Positions 18,429 to 26,316 of a DNA stretch of 43,173 bases are shown here, in pieces. Numbering within the stretch: the stretch's first letter is position 1; each line of letters starts with the position of its first letter. The notes beneath the pieces were generated by a model, which worked only from the letters and a program-made list of their open reading frames with translations, was not told the origin of the DNA and ran no database searches. The DNA is from Burkholderiales bacterium (GTDB lineage Bacteria; Pseudomonadota; Gammaproteobacteria; Burkholderiales; Burkholderiaceae_C): positions 1 to 43,173 of the forward strand of contig RXJQ01000003.1 of the NCBI GenBank assembly GCA_003963115.1. The letters run 5' to 3'. Both the position numbers and the translations under genes were made by a program.

Positions 18429-20684
18429 TCAGTTCACGCCAGCCACGATGGTGGAACCGTTCACTTCGACGTAGATCGGGTTGCTGTAGAACCAGAGGTC
18501 AGACCAGGCTGCCACGTCGTAAGCCACCATCTTCTGGCCGCTGACAACAGGCAGGTGGGCCGGGCAACCGTCGATCAGGCCCGAAGCCGCTGTCCAGGTG
18601 ACCGCGTTGGTCGGCACATTGGTGCCCACGGTCGTGCAGGGAATGCGCAGCTGGCTGCTGGCCGAGGTCGTGTTCGTGTAGAAGTCCGACAGCGGGTTGC
18701 CGCTGGCATCGGTCTCATACGGCACGGCGGCGGGCAGGTTGGAGCCACGCAGACGCACGTATTGAGAAGCCTGCACAGCAGGGATGCGGAAGGTCATCTT
18801 CAGGAACGGGGTGCCGTCCACGCTGGAGGTGGCCACGGTCCAGGCCGACGCGCCCGCAGCAGCGCTGAACGTCTTCAGCAAGGCAGCGGTCGTGTTCTTG
18901 GCAGCAGCGGGCACCACAGACAGGTCGGCCGTCGTGCCATCGGTGTGCAGCCAGTTGGTGTTGCGCGGCCATTCACCAGCATAGTCAGCCGAACCGGGTT
19001 GACGATAGCCCGTCACCAAGCCACGGATCACGTCGATGTGGTCCAGCACGGGCATGTTCAGCGGCTGGTTCACACCGATCTGCATCAGCGAGGGGTTGGG
19101 GAAGGAGTAAGGCGAGTTGTTGGCGCCAGCAGGATCACGCGCCACGATGGACACGATGATGTCGGCACCGGGACGCACAACCAGCTTCTCGCCCATGGTG
19201 GCGCAACCGGTGGCGCTCACGTCTTTGTTCTTCGTGGCGGCATCCAATGCCAAGGCTTCGACCGAGGCGTTGGTGCGGGCACCCAGACCAGCATAGGACG
19301 AGCAGGCCACGAAGGACAGGCGATCGATCAGCTGACCGGACGACGCCCAGTTGTTGCCGGTACGCAGGCCATCGACGATGGTCTGAGGACGCAGCTTGTC
19401 AGTGCCATTGCGCACCATGGTGTAGTTGCGCTGGTACTCACCAGGCTGGAAGTCCTGCGTGGAGCGGCGGTCATCCGGGCCAAAGATACCGCGGTTGTGC
19501 CAGTCGGAGCTGGCGAAGAACCACCAGTTGCGGCCTTCACCCAGCAGGGCATCCCACACGCCACCGATCACGGCACCGTACACGCCGGTACCGCCGTAGG
19601 TCGTGCCGCCCACCGAGTCCACATTGACGGTAGAACCGGTAAAGCCGTTGCGCAGCTGCTTGTACTCACCACGCTCGGACGACGCACCATGACCAGGCTG
19701 GGTCTCGAAGCCGAAGGCCACGTTGGGCGCGGTGTTGTTGAAGTCACGCAGGCTTTCGACATTGAAGCCGTTGTTGCTGTCCGGGTTGAAGGGACCAGCG
19801 CGCTCCAAGTGAGCGGGGATGTAGTAGCTGCCAGTACCGTGGTTCTGCGCCATCCACTTCAGGGCTTCCAGGGTCTTGTTGTGGCCCTTGGTGCCCACAC
19901 CACTGCCCACGCCGCTGCCCGAGGGCATCAGCTTCATGGCAGTGGCATTCCAGCTCGGATCGGCGCCATTGAGGCTGCCGGTCACCGAGCAGTTCCACTG
20001 GTTGGTGGTGCCACGGCTGGTGTCGGTATCGCCACGGTCAAAGCAGTAGCTCCATTGAGCCAACGCGTTGGCATTGCCCAGGGCAGTGTAGCCAGGGGTG
20101 GTGGGCAGAACGGCCGTGTCCAGCGAAGCGGGCATCTGGCCGGTGATCACCGACATCGATGTGTGCTCGTGACCGGCCACAACGGACTCCATGCCGATGA
20201 ACAGCGGCGTGTTGTTCAAGGCGCTGAGGTATTCAACGACCTGGTATTGGTACTCCTGCAGCGATTGCCAACGCCACATGTTGCCGCTGGCAGCGGCGCC
20301 GTCACCCTTCAAATTGGCAGAGCCGATGCTGGCAGCCCAAGTGGTGTTGGGACCTTGGCCTACCACGTAGGGATAGGCCGGCGTGCTCAGCGAAGCGTCT
20401 TCGACCAGCGTGCAGTTGCGGTTGCCATTGCCGCCGTGGCCGGCTTGCACGAACCAGTCCAGACCCCAGTTGCCGGGGTTCTTGTCCGTGGCCTTCTTGA
20501 TCAGTTTCTGCATCGAGATGGTGCCATCCGAGCAGGTGGTGTGGTTGTGGAAGTCGCCTGCGACGTAGTTGCCGGCGACCTTGGTGGCGGCCGTGGCGGC
20601 CGTGGGTGCGACCAGCGAGGTCGTGGTGCCCAGGAAGGTCACAACCGCGAGGGCAACCTGGTGCTTGTTGAAACGAGATTGCAT
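18429..20684 (-). CDS. large exported PHP-type metallohydrolase-like protein
   Basis: From the ATG at 20684, which has GGAG eight bases upstream, the protein has 751 residues with a signal peptide (cut near residue 32, PTAATAATKVAG). The PHP metal-binding pattern is visible: GDFHNHTTCSDGT (His46, His48, Asp53), GMESVVAGHEHTS (about 170), a further YIPAHLERAG and WFFASSDWHNRG (about 410). The C-terminal third looks beta-rich with cysteines and is not recognised. PHP enzymes hydrolyse phosphoesters or carbamates; an exported one this large might act on polymers or organophosphorus compounds, but substrate is unknown. It is transcribed alone, ending at a strong terminator. No PEP-CTERM or LPXTG anchor is present. 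Confidence 0.75.
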   Translation of the reverse strand: MQSRFNKHQVALAVVTFLGTTTSLVAPTAATAATKVAGNYVAGDFHNHTTCSDGTISMQKLIKKATDKNPGNWGLDWFVQAGHGGNGNRNCTLVEDASLSTPAYPYVVGQGPNTTWAASIGSANLKGDGAAASGNMWRWQSLQEYQYQVVEYLSALNNTPLFIGMESVVAGHEHTSMSVITGQMPASLDTAVLPTTPGYTALGNANALAQWSYCFDRGDTDTSRGTTNQWNCSVTGSLNGADPSWNATAMKLMPSGSGVGSGVGTKGHNKTLEALKWMAQNHGTGSYYIPAHLERAGPFNPDSNNGFNVESLRDFNNTAPNVAFGFETQPGHGASSERGEYKQLRNGFTGSTVNVDSVGGTTYGGTGVYGAVIGGVWDALLGEGRNWWFFASSDWHNRGIFGPDDRRSTQDFQPGEYQRNYTMVRNGTDKLRPQTIVDGLRTGNNWASSGQLIDRLSFVACSSYAGLGARTNASVEALALDAATKNKDVSATGCATMGEKLVVRPGADIIVSIVARDPAGANNSPYSFPNPSLMQIGVNQPLNMPVLDHIDVIRGLVTGYRQPGSADYAGEWPRNTNWLHTDGTTADLSVVPAAAKNTTAALLKTFSAAAGASAWTVATSSVDGTPFLKMTFRIPAVQASQYVRLRGSNLPAAVPYETDASGNPLSDFYTNTTSASSQLRIPCTTVGTNVPTNAVTWTAASGLIDGCPAHLPVVSGQKMVAYDVAAWSDLWFYSNPIYVEVNGSTIVAGVN

Positions 20685-21118
20685 GGACTGCTCCATAAAA
20701 CAGAGAAGTGGGGAGAGGATGGATGGGGATTGCGTGCCTGCCGCCAAACAAAGCACGAGCCTCTTGCACCGACGCCACACAGGCAGCAGCGCATCAAGAC
20801 CGTGAACTCAGCCTAAAGAGCCCAAGTGACTCGACCGTGAACGAACTCGGCCATCCATGCGCCGAACGCACCACACAAGCGGCTCCAGGGGCTGATTCAC
20901 AACACCAATGTCCGGCATTCAGATGGCGCCGGTAAACAAGTCAGTTATTAACTGACAACGTCAACGCTGGCCCGAGCGGCAACCAGACTGGAAAGCGCCC
21001 CCCGCTCGGCACACCAGGGCCGTCACACACCTGTCGCCATAGGCCTTTAGCCTCAAGTCGGTTTTTGTTGTCTGCTGCCGCCCCCTCAAGCAACACCTTT
21101 TTTCTCTTGGAGTACGTC
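20685..21118. other. intergenic region between divergent exported-protein genes
   Basis: This 434-base gap separates the PHP gene (minus) and the PEP-CTERM gene (plus) and must hold both promoters. I do not see a convincing -35/-10 pair on either strand. CAGTTATTAACTGA (20942-20955) is a short palindrome that could be an operator. The frames open through here are shadows. Confidence 0.35.
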
Positions 21119-21721
21119 ATGAAGCTGTCTTCTGCTTTGACTTTGCTTGCCCTCGCCGCAGCACCTGCCCTGTCGTCCGCCGCCACGCCTTTCCTGGTGG
21201 ACTTCGAAAAGAACTGGTCCTACGGTGAAGCCGTGGACAACACCTACGCCGCCAGCGGCGTCACCTTCACCAATGTGCTGGGTTTCTCGAACGACCCCGC
21301 CTTCGGTTCGTCGTACTACAGCAATGCCCCCTCGCCCCTGGGCGTGGCCATGGCCCAGCTCGACGGCACGGTGAACACCACGGCCTACATCAATGTGGCC
21401 AATGGCGTTGACGGCCTGCTGTCCTTCTACTATGCCTCGCCCGTGGACATCGTAGGCGCGGTCAAGGCCTACTCGGGTCTGAATGGCACCGGCACCCTGC
21501 TGGGCACGTTCAACATGGTGGCCAACGGCTCGTCTTATGACGTGTGGACGCCGGTGAACTTCAGCTTCTCCGGCACCGCCCTGTCCTTCGACATCACGGC
21601 CTCGGCCAATGCCGCTGGCTTCGACAACATCAGCGCCGTGCCCGAGCCCTCGTCCATGGGACTGATCCTGGCCGCGCTGGGTTTGATCGGTCTGGTCTCC
21701 ACACGCCGCAAGCAAGCCTGA
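21119..21721 (+). CDS. PEP-CTERM sorting-domain exported protein
   Basis: A 200-residue protein with an N-terminal signal peptide (MKLSSALTLLALAAAPALSSA) and a C-terminal PEP-CTERM tail: VPEPSSMG, a hydrophobic stretch, then RRKQA. Proteins of this type are cut by an exosortase and released to the surface or biofilm matrix. The core is Ser/Thr/Gly/Asn-rich and beta-like with no cysteines. The ATG at 21119 has GGAG eight bases upstream. No exosortase is in this window; a second PEP-CTERM protein is at 37846-38811. Specific role unknown. Confidence 0.88.
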   Translation: MKLSSALTLLALAAAPALSSAATPFLVDFEKNWSYGEAVDNTYAASGVTFTNVLGFSNDPAFGSSYYSNAPSPLGVAMAQLDGTVNTTAYINVANGVDGLLSFYYASPVDIVGAVKAYSGLNGTGTLLGTFNMVANGSSYDVWTPVNFSFSGTALSFDITASANAAGFDNISAVPEPSSMGLILAALGLIGLVSTRRKQA

Positions 21722-21743
21722 TCAAGGCCTTCGCCGGCAACAA

Positions 21744-21767
21744 AAAACCCCGCCTTGGCGGGGTTTT
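21744..21767. terminator. bidirectional Rho-independent terminator
   Basis: AAAACCCCGCC (21744-21754) and GGCGGGGTTTT (21757-21767) form a perfect stem with a tiny loop and A/T runs on both sides. It serves the PEP-CTERM gene on the plus strand and the convergent oxidase gene ending at 21807. Confidence 0.9.
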
Positions 21768-21806
21768 GCTTCTTTTGGGCTCGAACACAATTTGCATCGG
21801 CGATGC

Positions 21807-23312
21807 TCAGCCCAGCTTGATGATCTTGGCCACCGAAGGCACACCTGCGCTATTGAACACGAAGAGCATGTAGTAGCCGGGAGGCGCCACCGTGGCCGAT
21901 GCCGGCGTGGTCACCGTCAGGTTCGTGCCCGAGGCCGTGAAGCTCAGGTTGATGAAGCGCTGGTCGAAGTCCACCGTGTGGGTCACCGAGCCTGTTCTCA
22001 CCAGCGTGACCTTGCTGACACCGGCAACATCAGCCGTCACCTTGATGGCTTGCCCCCAGCTCATCGTGGCAGGTGCCGAGGTGATGCTGGGGCGGGCAGC
22101 CAAGGTGGCCGTCCAGTCCTGCTGGTACAAATACGGCGGCGTGTAAATCTCGCCGTTGAGGTTGATGACCGGGCCCGGTGCACCACCACCTGCAGTCAAC
22201 ACACGGCCATCGGGCAGCAACATGGACACAGAGTGGTAGAGCCGCATCTTGGCTGCCGTGGCCGCCGTGGTCCAGCCATTGTTGGCTGGGTTCCAGATCT
22301 TGGCTGTGTAGGCCACGCCGTTGGCCACATTGGACACCATCGAGCCACCACTGACGAACACCTTGCCATCGGCCATCACCGTGGCGGAGCCGTGGTAGCG
22401 GTCCTGCCCCACACCGGCCACGTTGGTGGACTTGGGCGTGGCGCCGTTGATGTCGATCACCACGGCCTTGTTGAGCTTGCGGAAGGACAGGATCTTGCCC
22501 GGAGCAAACATCACGCTGGTGAGGTATTCATCGCTGGCCGCCAGTGTCAGGCTGGTGGTCTCCAGCTTGCCTGTTCCGGTCGGGTCCAGGTAGTAGGTGC
22601 CGCCCCATTTGGTGGCGATGAAAACCTTGCCGTTGGGCGCCTGCCAGGCACGGGGGTAGCTCCAGTTCTTGACGCCATAGGCATCGTCGCTGACAGCGGA
22701 TGTCAGGCTGCGCCAGCCCGATCCTTCGGTGTAGACCTCGGGCGTGGGCACGGCGGTATTGGGGTCGGCGCGACCACCCAGCACCAGCACCTCACCCGCA
22801 GCGGTGGTCAGCACCGTGGGGTACCAGCGCAAGTAGGTCATCGGCTGCTGTGCCGAATACAGTGCCGAAGAGCGGTAGTCGAACAGGTTGACGTCGTTGA
22901 CGGAGTAGTTGCGCACGCCATTGACGGTCTTGTCCCCCCCGGTCAGCAAGACGGCGCCACTGGCCGGCAGCACAACCTGGCCGCTGCAGAAGGTGTCCGT
23001 GCCCGTGGTGTTGGGCAGCGTGAGGTGCGAGTCGGTGCCCGTGCCTTTGGCGGGATCCCAGACGTCGTATGTAAATTGCCCGGTCTGGTTGCCCTTGCCG
23101 TCCGTGCCGTAGCCCAGCACGCGGCCATCGGGCAGCAGGACGACGTGGATGGGAATGAGGGGCCAGTTCACCACAGGGCCGAAAGAGCCCTTGACGTAGG
23201 TATCCAGGGCAGCCTGCACCGGCATGAGGGGCCAGGCCGTCAGCCCCAGCAAGGCGACACGGGCTGCGGCCTGGCGCAATCCGGCATAAGGTGGCAACTT
23301 GATGTTCATCAT
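21807..23312 (-). CDS. exported galactose-oxidase/glyoxal-oxidase-like copper-radical oxidase
   Basis: A 501-residue protein with a signal peptide (cut near residue 35, PVQA-ALD), a kelch propeller (repeats with LPDGRVLGYG, VLLTGGD, LVLGG, FVSGGS) and a C-terminal DUF1929 domain. Against galactose oxidase the radical-copper set is conserved: Cys109 (TFCSG) and Tyr164 (RWYPT) for the Tyr-Cys cofactor, Tyr359-His360 (RLYHS) and His445 (THTVDFDQR) as ligands. The tryptophan that stacks on the cofactor in galactose oxidase aligns with an alanine here (Ala182). Such enzymes oxidise alcohols or aldehydes to give hydrogen peroxide; some act in aerial or matrix polymer formation. Start chosen for AGAGAGG just upstream; ATG at 23309 is equally possible. 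Confidence 0.88.
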   Translation of the reverse strand: MMNIKLPPYAGLRQAAARVALLGLTAWPLMPVQAALDTYVKGSFGPVVNWPLIPIHVVLLPDGRVLGYGTDGKGNQTGQFTYDVWDPAKGTGTDSHLTLPNTTGTDTFCSGQVVLPASGAVLLTGGDKTVNGVRNYSVNDVNLFDYRSSALYSAQQPMTYLRWYPTVLTTAAGEVLVLGGRADPNTAVPTPEVYTEGSGWRSLTSAVSDDAYGVKNWSYPRAWQAPNGKVFIATKWGGTYYLDPTGTGKLETTSLTLAASDEYLTSVMFAPGKILSFRKLNKAVVIDINGATPKSTNVAGVGQDRYHGSATVMADGKVFVSGGSMVSNVANGVAYTAKIWNPANNGWTTAATAAKMRLYHSVSMLLPDGRVLTAGGGAPGPVINLNGEIYTPPYLYQQDWTATLAARPSITSAPATMSWGQAIKVTADVAGVSKVTLVRTGSVTHTVDFDQRFINLSFTASGTNLTVTTPASATVAPPGYYMLFVFNSAGVPSVAKIIKLG

Positions 23313-23676
23313 GACCTCTCTGAGCACGTTTCTAGAAAACTGGTGACCCGGACGCCAATGTTTCACAATAAGAAACACGGCGTAATGAAACGTTAACTTA
23401 ATTGCGTGAAAACCAGTAGATCGGCGCCCCCCCAATCCGGGGTTGCCCACCCCCTGCTTTAATGGGGCAAAGCACGGCGCAAACCGGACGCCGTTAAATG
23501 ACAAAGGCGTGTGGAAAATGCACGTTGTTCGTGCCCTTGTTGCCTTGCTCTAAAGACCCAAAGAAGTGCAAATATTGAAAAACTCAACTATGCTGCACTG
23601 CACCATGCTGTTGAAAACGGGTGTTCTCACCTTCATGTGTTCGCACTAGCAGTCCCAAAAGGCAAAAGGCCACGCC
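23313..23676. promoter_or_regulatory. regulatory gap between the copper oxidase and phaZ genes
   Basis: This divergent gap must hold both promoters. Visible are a palindrome TGTTTC-N7-GAAACA (23359-23377), operator-like and close to the oxidase gene, and CTGCACTGCAC (23593-23603), which resembles the CTGC-N3/4-GCAG words reported for PHB regulator binding, with one mismatch. No strong -35/-10 pair was found. Confidence 0.35.
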
Positions 23677-24933
23677 ATGCTCTATCAGATCTACGAAACC
23701 AACCGCGCCTGGATCAGCCCCTTCTCCGAATTCGCCAGCGCCGCGTCCAAGCTCTACAGCAACCCCCTGTCGCCCCTGGCGCAGCTGCCCTCGGCGCACC
23801 GTGTCTCGGCCGGCTTCGATCTGATCCACCGCCTGACCAAGGAATACGAAAAGCCCGAGTTCGGCATCAACAGCGTGACCGTTCAGGGCACCGACGTCGT
23901 CATCCAGGAACAGGTCGTCGAAGAAAAGCCTTTCTGCAAGCTGCTGCGCTTCAAGCGCTTCACCGATGACGCCAAGCTGCTCGAAAAGATGCGCGACCAG
24001 CCTTCCGTGCTGGTGGTGGCACCGCTGTCGGGTCACCACTCGACCCTGCTGCGCGACACCGTGCGCACCCTGCTGCAGGACCACAAGGTCTACATCACCG
24101 ACTGGATCGACGCCCGCATGGTGCCGCTCGAAGACGGCCCCTTCCACCTGGATGACTACGTCAACTACGTGCAGGACTTCATCCGCAAGATCGGCCCCAA
24201 TGTGCATGTGATCTCGGTGTGCCAACCCACGGTGCCCGTGCTGGCTGCCGTCTCGCTGATGGCCAGCCGCGGCGAGGCGACGCCCAAGACCATGACCATG
24301 ATGGGCGGCCCGATCGACGCGCGCAAATCGCCCACGGCGGTCAACAACCTGGCCATGAACAAGAGCTTCGAGTGGTTCGAGACCAATGTGATCTACCGTG
24401 TGCCGCCCAACTACCCCGGCGCCTCGCGTCGCGTGTACCCGGGTTTCCTGCAGCACACGGGTTTCGTGGCCATGAACCCTGATCGTCACGCCAATTCGCA
24501 CTACGATTACTTCCTGGACCTGGTGCGCGGCGATGGCGACAGCGCCGATGCCCACCGCCAGTTCTACGACGAGTACAACGCCGTGCTGGACATGCCTGCC
24601 GAGTACTACCTCGACACCATCAAGACCGTGTTCCAGGACTTCGCCCTGGTCAACGGCACCTGGAAGGTCCGCAACCCCAAGGGCAAGGACGAACTGGTCA
24701 AGCCGCAGGACATCAAGACCACGGCCCTGCTGACCGTGGAAGGCGAGCTGGACGACATCTCTGGCGCAGGCCAGACCGCCGCCGCGCACGAGCTGTGCAC
24801 GGGCATCCCCAAGACGCGTCACAAGCACTATGACGTGGTGGGCGCCGGTCACTATGGCATCTTCTCCGGCCGCCGCTGGCGCGAGCAGGCCTACCCCGAG
24901 ATCCGCGCCTTCATCCTGGCCCACAACAAGTGA
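23677..24933 (+). CDS. phaZ: intracellular polyhydroxybutyrate depolymerase
   Basis: PhaZ of the Ralstonia PhaZa1 type attacks native PHB granules in the cytoplasm and releases 3-hydroxybutyrate units. The 418-residue protein is typical in length. The alpha/beta-hydrolase nucleophile is Cys182 in SVCQPTVPVLAA, as in PhaZa1, instead of serine; the late His is in GAGHYGIFSGRRWRE. There is no signal peptide, fitting a cytoplasmic enzyme. It is divergent from the copper oxidase gene. 3-Hydroxybutyrate dehydrogenase for the next step is encoded at 31251-32033. Confidence 0.94.
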   Translation: MLYQIYETNRAWISPFSEFASAASKLYSNPLSPLAQLPSAHRVSAGFDLIHRLTKEYEKPEFGINSVTVQGTDVVIQEQVVEEKPFCKLLRFKRFTDDAKLLEKMRDQPSVLVVAPLSGHHSTLLRDTVRTLLQDHKVYITDWIDARMVPLEDGPFHLDDYVNYVQDFIRKIGPNVHVISVCQPTVPVLAAVSLMASRGEATPKTMTMMGGPIDARKSPTAVNNLAMNKSFEWFETNVIYRVPPNYPGASRRVYPGFLQHTGFVAMNPDRHANSHYDYFLDLVRGDGDSADAHRQFYDEYNAVLDMPAEYYLDTIKTVFQDFALVNGTWKVRNPKGKDELVKPQDIKTTALLTVEGELDDISGAGQTAAAHELCTGIPKTRHKHYDVVGAGHYGIFSGRRWREQAYPEIRAFILAHNK

Positions 24934-24946
24934 GCCAGTGAGACCG

Positions 24947-24980
24947 AAGCCCCGCACGTGCGTGTCACGGCGCGGGGCTT
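24947..24980 (+). terminator. hairpin downstream of phaZ
   Basis: AAGCCCCGC (24947-24955) and GCGGGGCTT (24972-24980) form a perfect 9-bp stem with a 16-base loop, starting 14 bases after the phaZ stop. Only TTG follows, so termination would be weak and some read-through into the RnfB-like gene is likely. Confidence 0.5.
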
Positions 24981-24998
24981 GTACACTGCGGCGCCATC

Positions 24999-25661
24999 AT
25001 GCTGGACGCCGACAAGATCAACGACCTTTTGCCGCAGACGCAATGCACGCGCTGCGGCTATCCCGACTGCGCGCACTACGCCCAGGCCATCTCAAAGGGC
25101 GAGGCGGGCATCAATCAGTGCCCGCCCGGTGGTGCCGAGGGCATCAAGCGCCTGGCGCAACTGACCGGCCTGCCTGAACTGCCTTTGAGTGAAGCCCATG
25201 GTCTGGAGGGCCCGCGCACGATGGCTGTGATCGACGAGGACTGGTGCATCGGCTGCACCTTGTGCATCAAGGCCTGCCCGGTCGACGCCATCATCGGCAC
25301 CAACAAGCACATGCACACGGTCATCGAAGACCAGTGCACAGGCTGCGAACTGTGCATCCCGGTGTGCCCGGTGGACTGCATCTCGCTGGTGCCTGCGCAC
25401 AGAGCTCAGCCCGCACCAACCGGTTGGGCGGCATGGCCACGGGAGCTGGCAGACCAGGCCCGGCAACGCTACACCTTTCACCAGGTCCGCATAGAGCGTG
25501 CCAGGGGCGAGCAGGAGGCGCGCTTGCAGGCCAAGGCCGAACACAAGCTGGCGCATCTGGAAGAGGCCTCCAAGCTGACCGACCCGGTTGAGCTCGACAA
25601 GAAGCGGGCGGTCATCGAAGCCGCTTTGGCGCGTGCACGCGCACGACGTCAGCAGCCCTGA
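24999..25661 (+). CDS. RnfB-like ferredoxin, stand-alone
   Basis: A 220-residue iron-sulfur protein. Residues 10-45 form the Fe4S4 motif ([16 protein letters not shown] ... CPPGG). Two consecutive [4Fe-4S] ferredoxin motifs follow at about 80-130 ([15 protein letters not shown] and [15 protein letters not shown]). The C-terminal part is charged and helical. The N-terminal membrane anchor of enteric RnfB/RsxB is missing, and no rnfA, C, D, G or E is near. In betaproteobacteria this short soluble version commonly occurs alone, so it may act as a soluble electron carrier. Calling it RsxB of a full Rnf complex would go beyond the evidence. Confidence 0.88.
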   Translation: MLDADKINDLLPQTQCTRCGYPDCAHYAQAISKGEAGINQCPPGGAEGIKRLAQLTGLPELPLSEAHGLEGPRTMAVIDEDWCIGCTLCIKACPVDAIIGTNKHMHTVIEDQCTGCELCIPVCPVDCISLVPAHRAQPAPTGWAAWPRELADQARQRYTFHQVRIERARGEQEARLQAKAEHKLAHLEEASKLTDPVELDKKRAVIEAALARARARRQQP

Positions 25662-25913
25662 GGCATCAGAGCCGCGGTGCCAAATGCACCAATGCAGACA
25701 ATTCGCGGCACCAGACTGCACTACTTTGGCAGCGAAGGGTTTCCACACCATTCATACAAGTGGTCGCACCGTGAAAATTTGTGCAAACACGCGGTCATGC
25801 GTGGCTGCAACACCCCCGCTTGTGGGGTCACTCCTCTGACACAGCTGGCCCGCAAAATGCATCATCGGTGTCATGGCCAGCCTCAGCGCTGCAGGCCATG
25901 AAGTGGAGATGCC

Positions 25914-26132
25914 ATGCGCGCTTTGATGAACCTTGCCATTGAACCTGCCCTGCGAATTTTCGAGGTCTCGACCCTGGTCGTGATCACCCCTTCTCAGCAG
26001 GCGGTCAAACGCGTTCTCAAGGTCCTGGCCGACACCCCCGTCGGTGCGATTCAGATTGTGCGCGATCGTTATCCCAAGTCGCGCGCCCACGAGGTGTTGT
26101 CCTGCCACCTGCTGGACGCCCGGGCGGCCTGA
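25914..26132 (+). CDS. small protein of unknown function
   Basis: A 72-residue frame starting MRALMNLAIEPALRIFEVST. GTGGAG precedes the ATG by about eight bases, and third codon positions are mostly G or C as in neighbouring real genes. There is no membrane segment or motif I know. It lies 252 bases after the RnfB-like gene and 184 before egtB on the same strand. The opposite strand is also open here, so it could be a shadow, but the codon pattern and ribosome site favour this one. Confidence 0.5.
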   Translation: MRALMNLAIEPALRIFEVSTLVVITPSQQAVKRVLKVLADTPVGAIQIVRDRYPKSRAHEVLSCHLLDARAA

Positions 26133-26316
26133 CTGGCAAGCCGCCCTCCCCCAACCTTGACGGCCTCCTGGCGGTCAGGGGCTTGCGTCCATTGACAGCC
26201 ACGAGATGCTGTCGGATGCTCGCGCTGTAAGAAGTAGCAGGGCTCGTACGACCATGCACGCATGAAGCTTGGCGCCGTGGGCCGCCAAGACATGTATTGC
26301 TGTCGGGATTCCCCTC

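Noticed and set aside
18555..20816. A 753-codon open frame on the plus strand opposite the PHP gene
   Set aside because: Its translation is rich in Gly, Arg, His, Val and Ala without any motif, and it exactly mirrors a well-supported exported protein; long antisense frames are expected in G+C-rich DNA.
21792..23396. A 534-codon plus-strand frame opposite the copper oxidase gene
   Set aside because: Arg/His/Gly/Val-rich product without domains, while the minus strand encodes intact galactose-oxidase motifs.
23584..24957. A 457-codon minus-strand frame opposite phaZ
   Set aside because: No motif or ribosome site; phaZ on the other strand is unmistakable.
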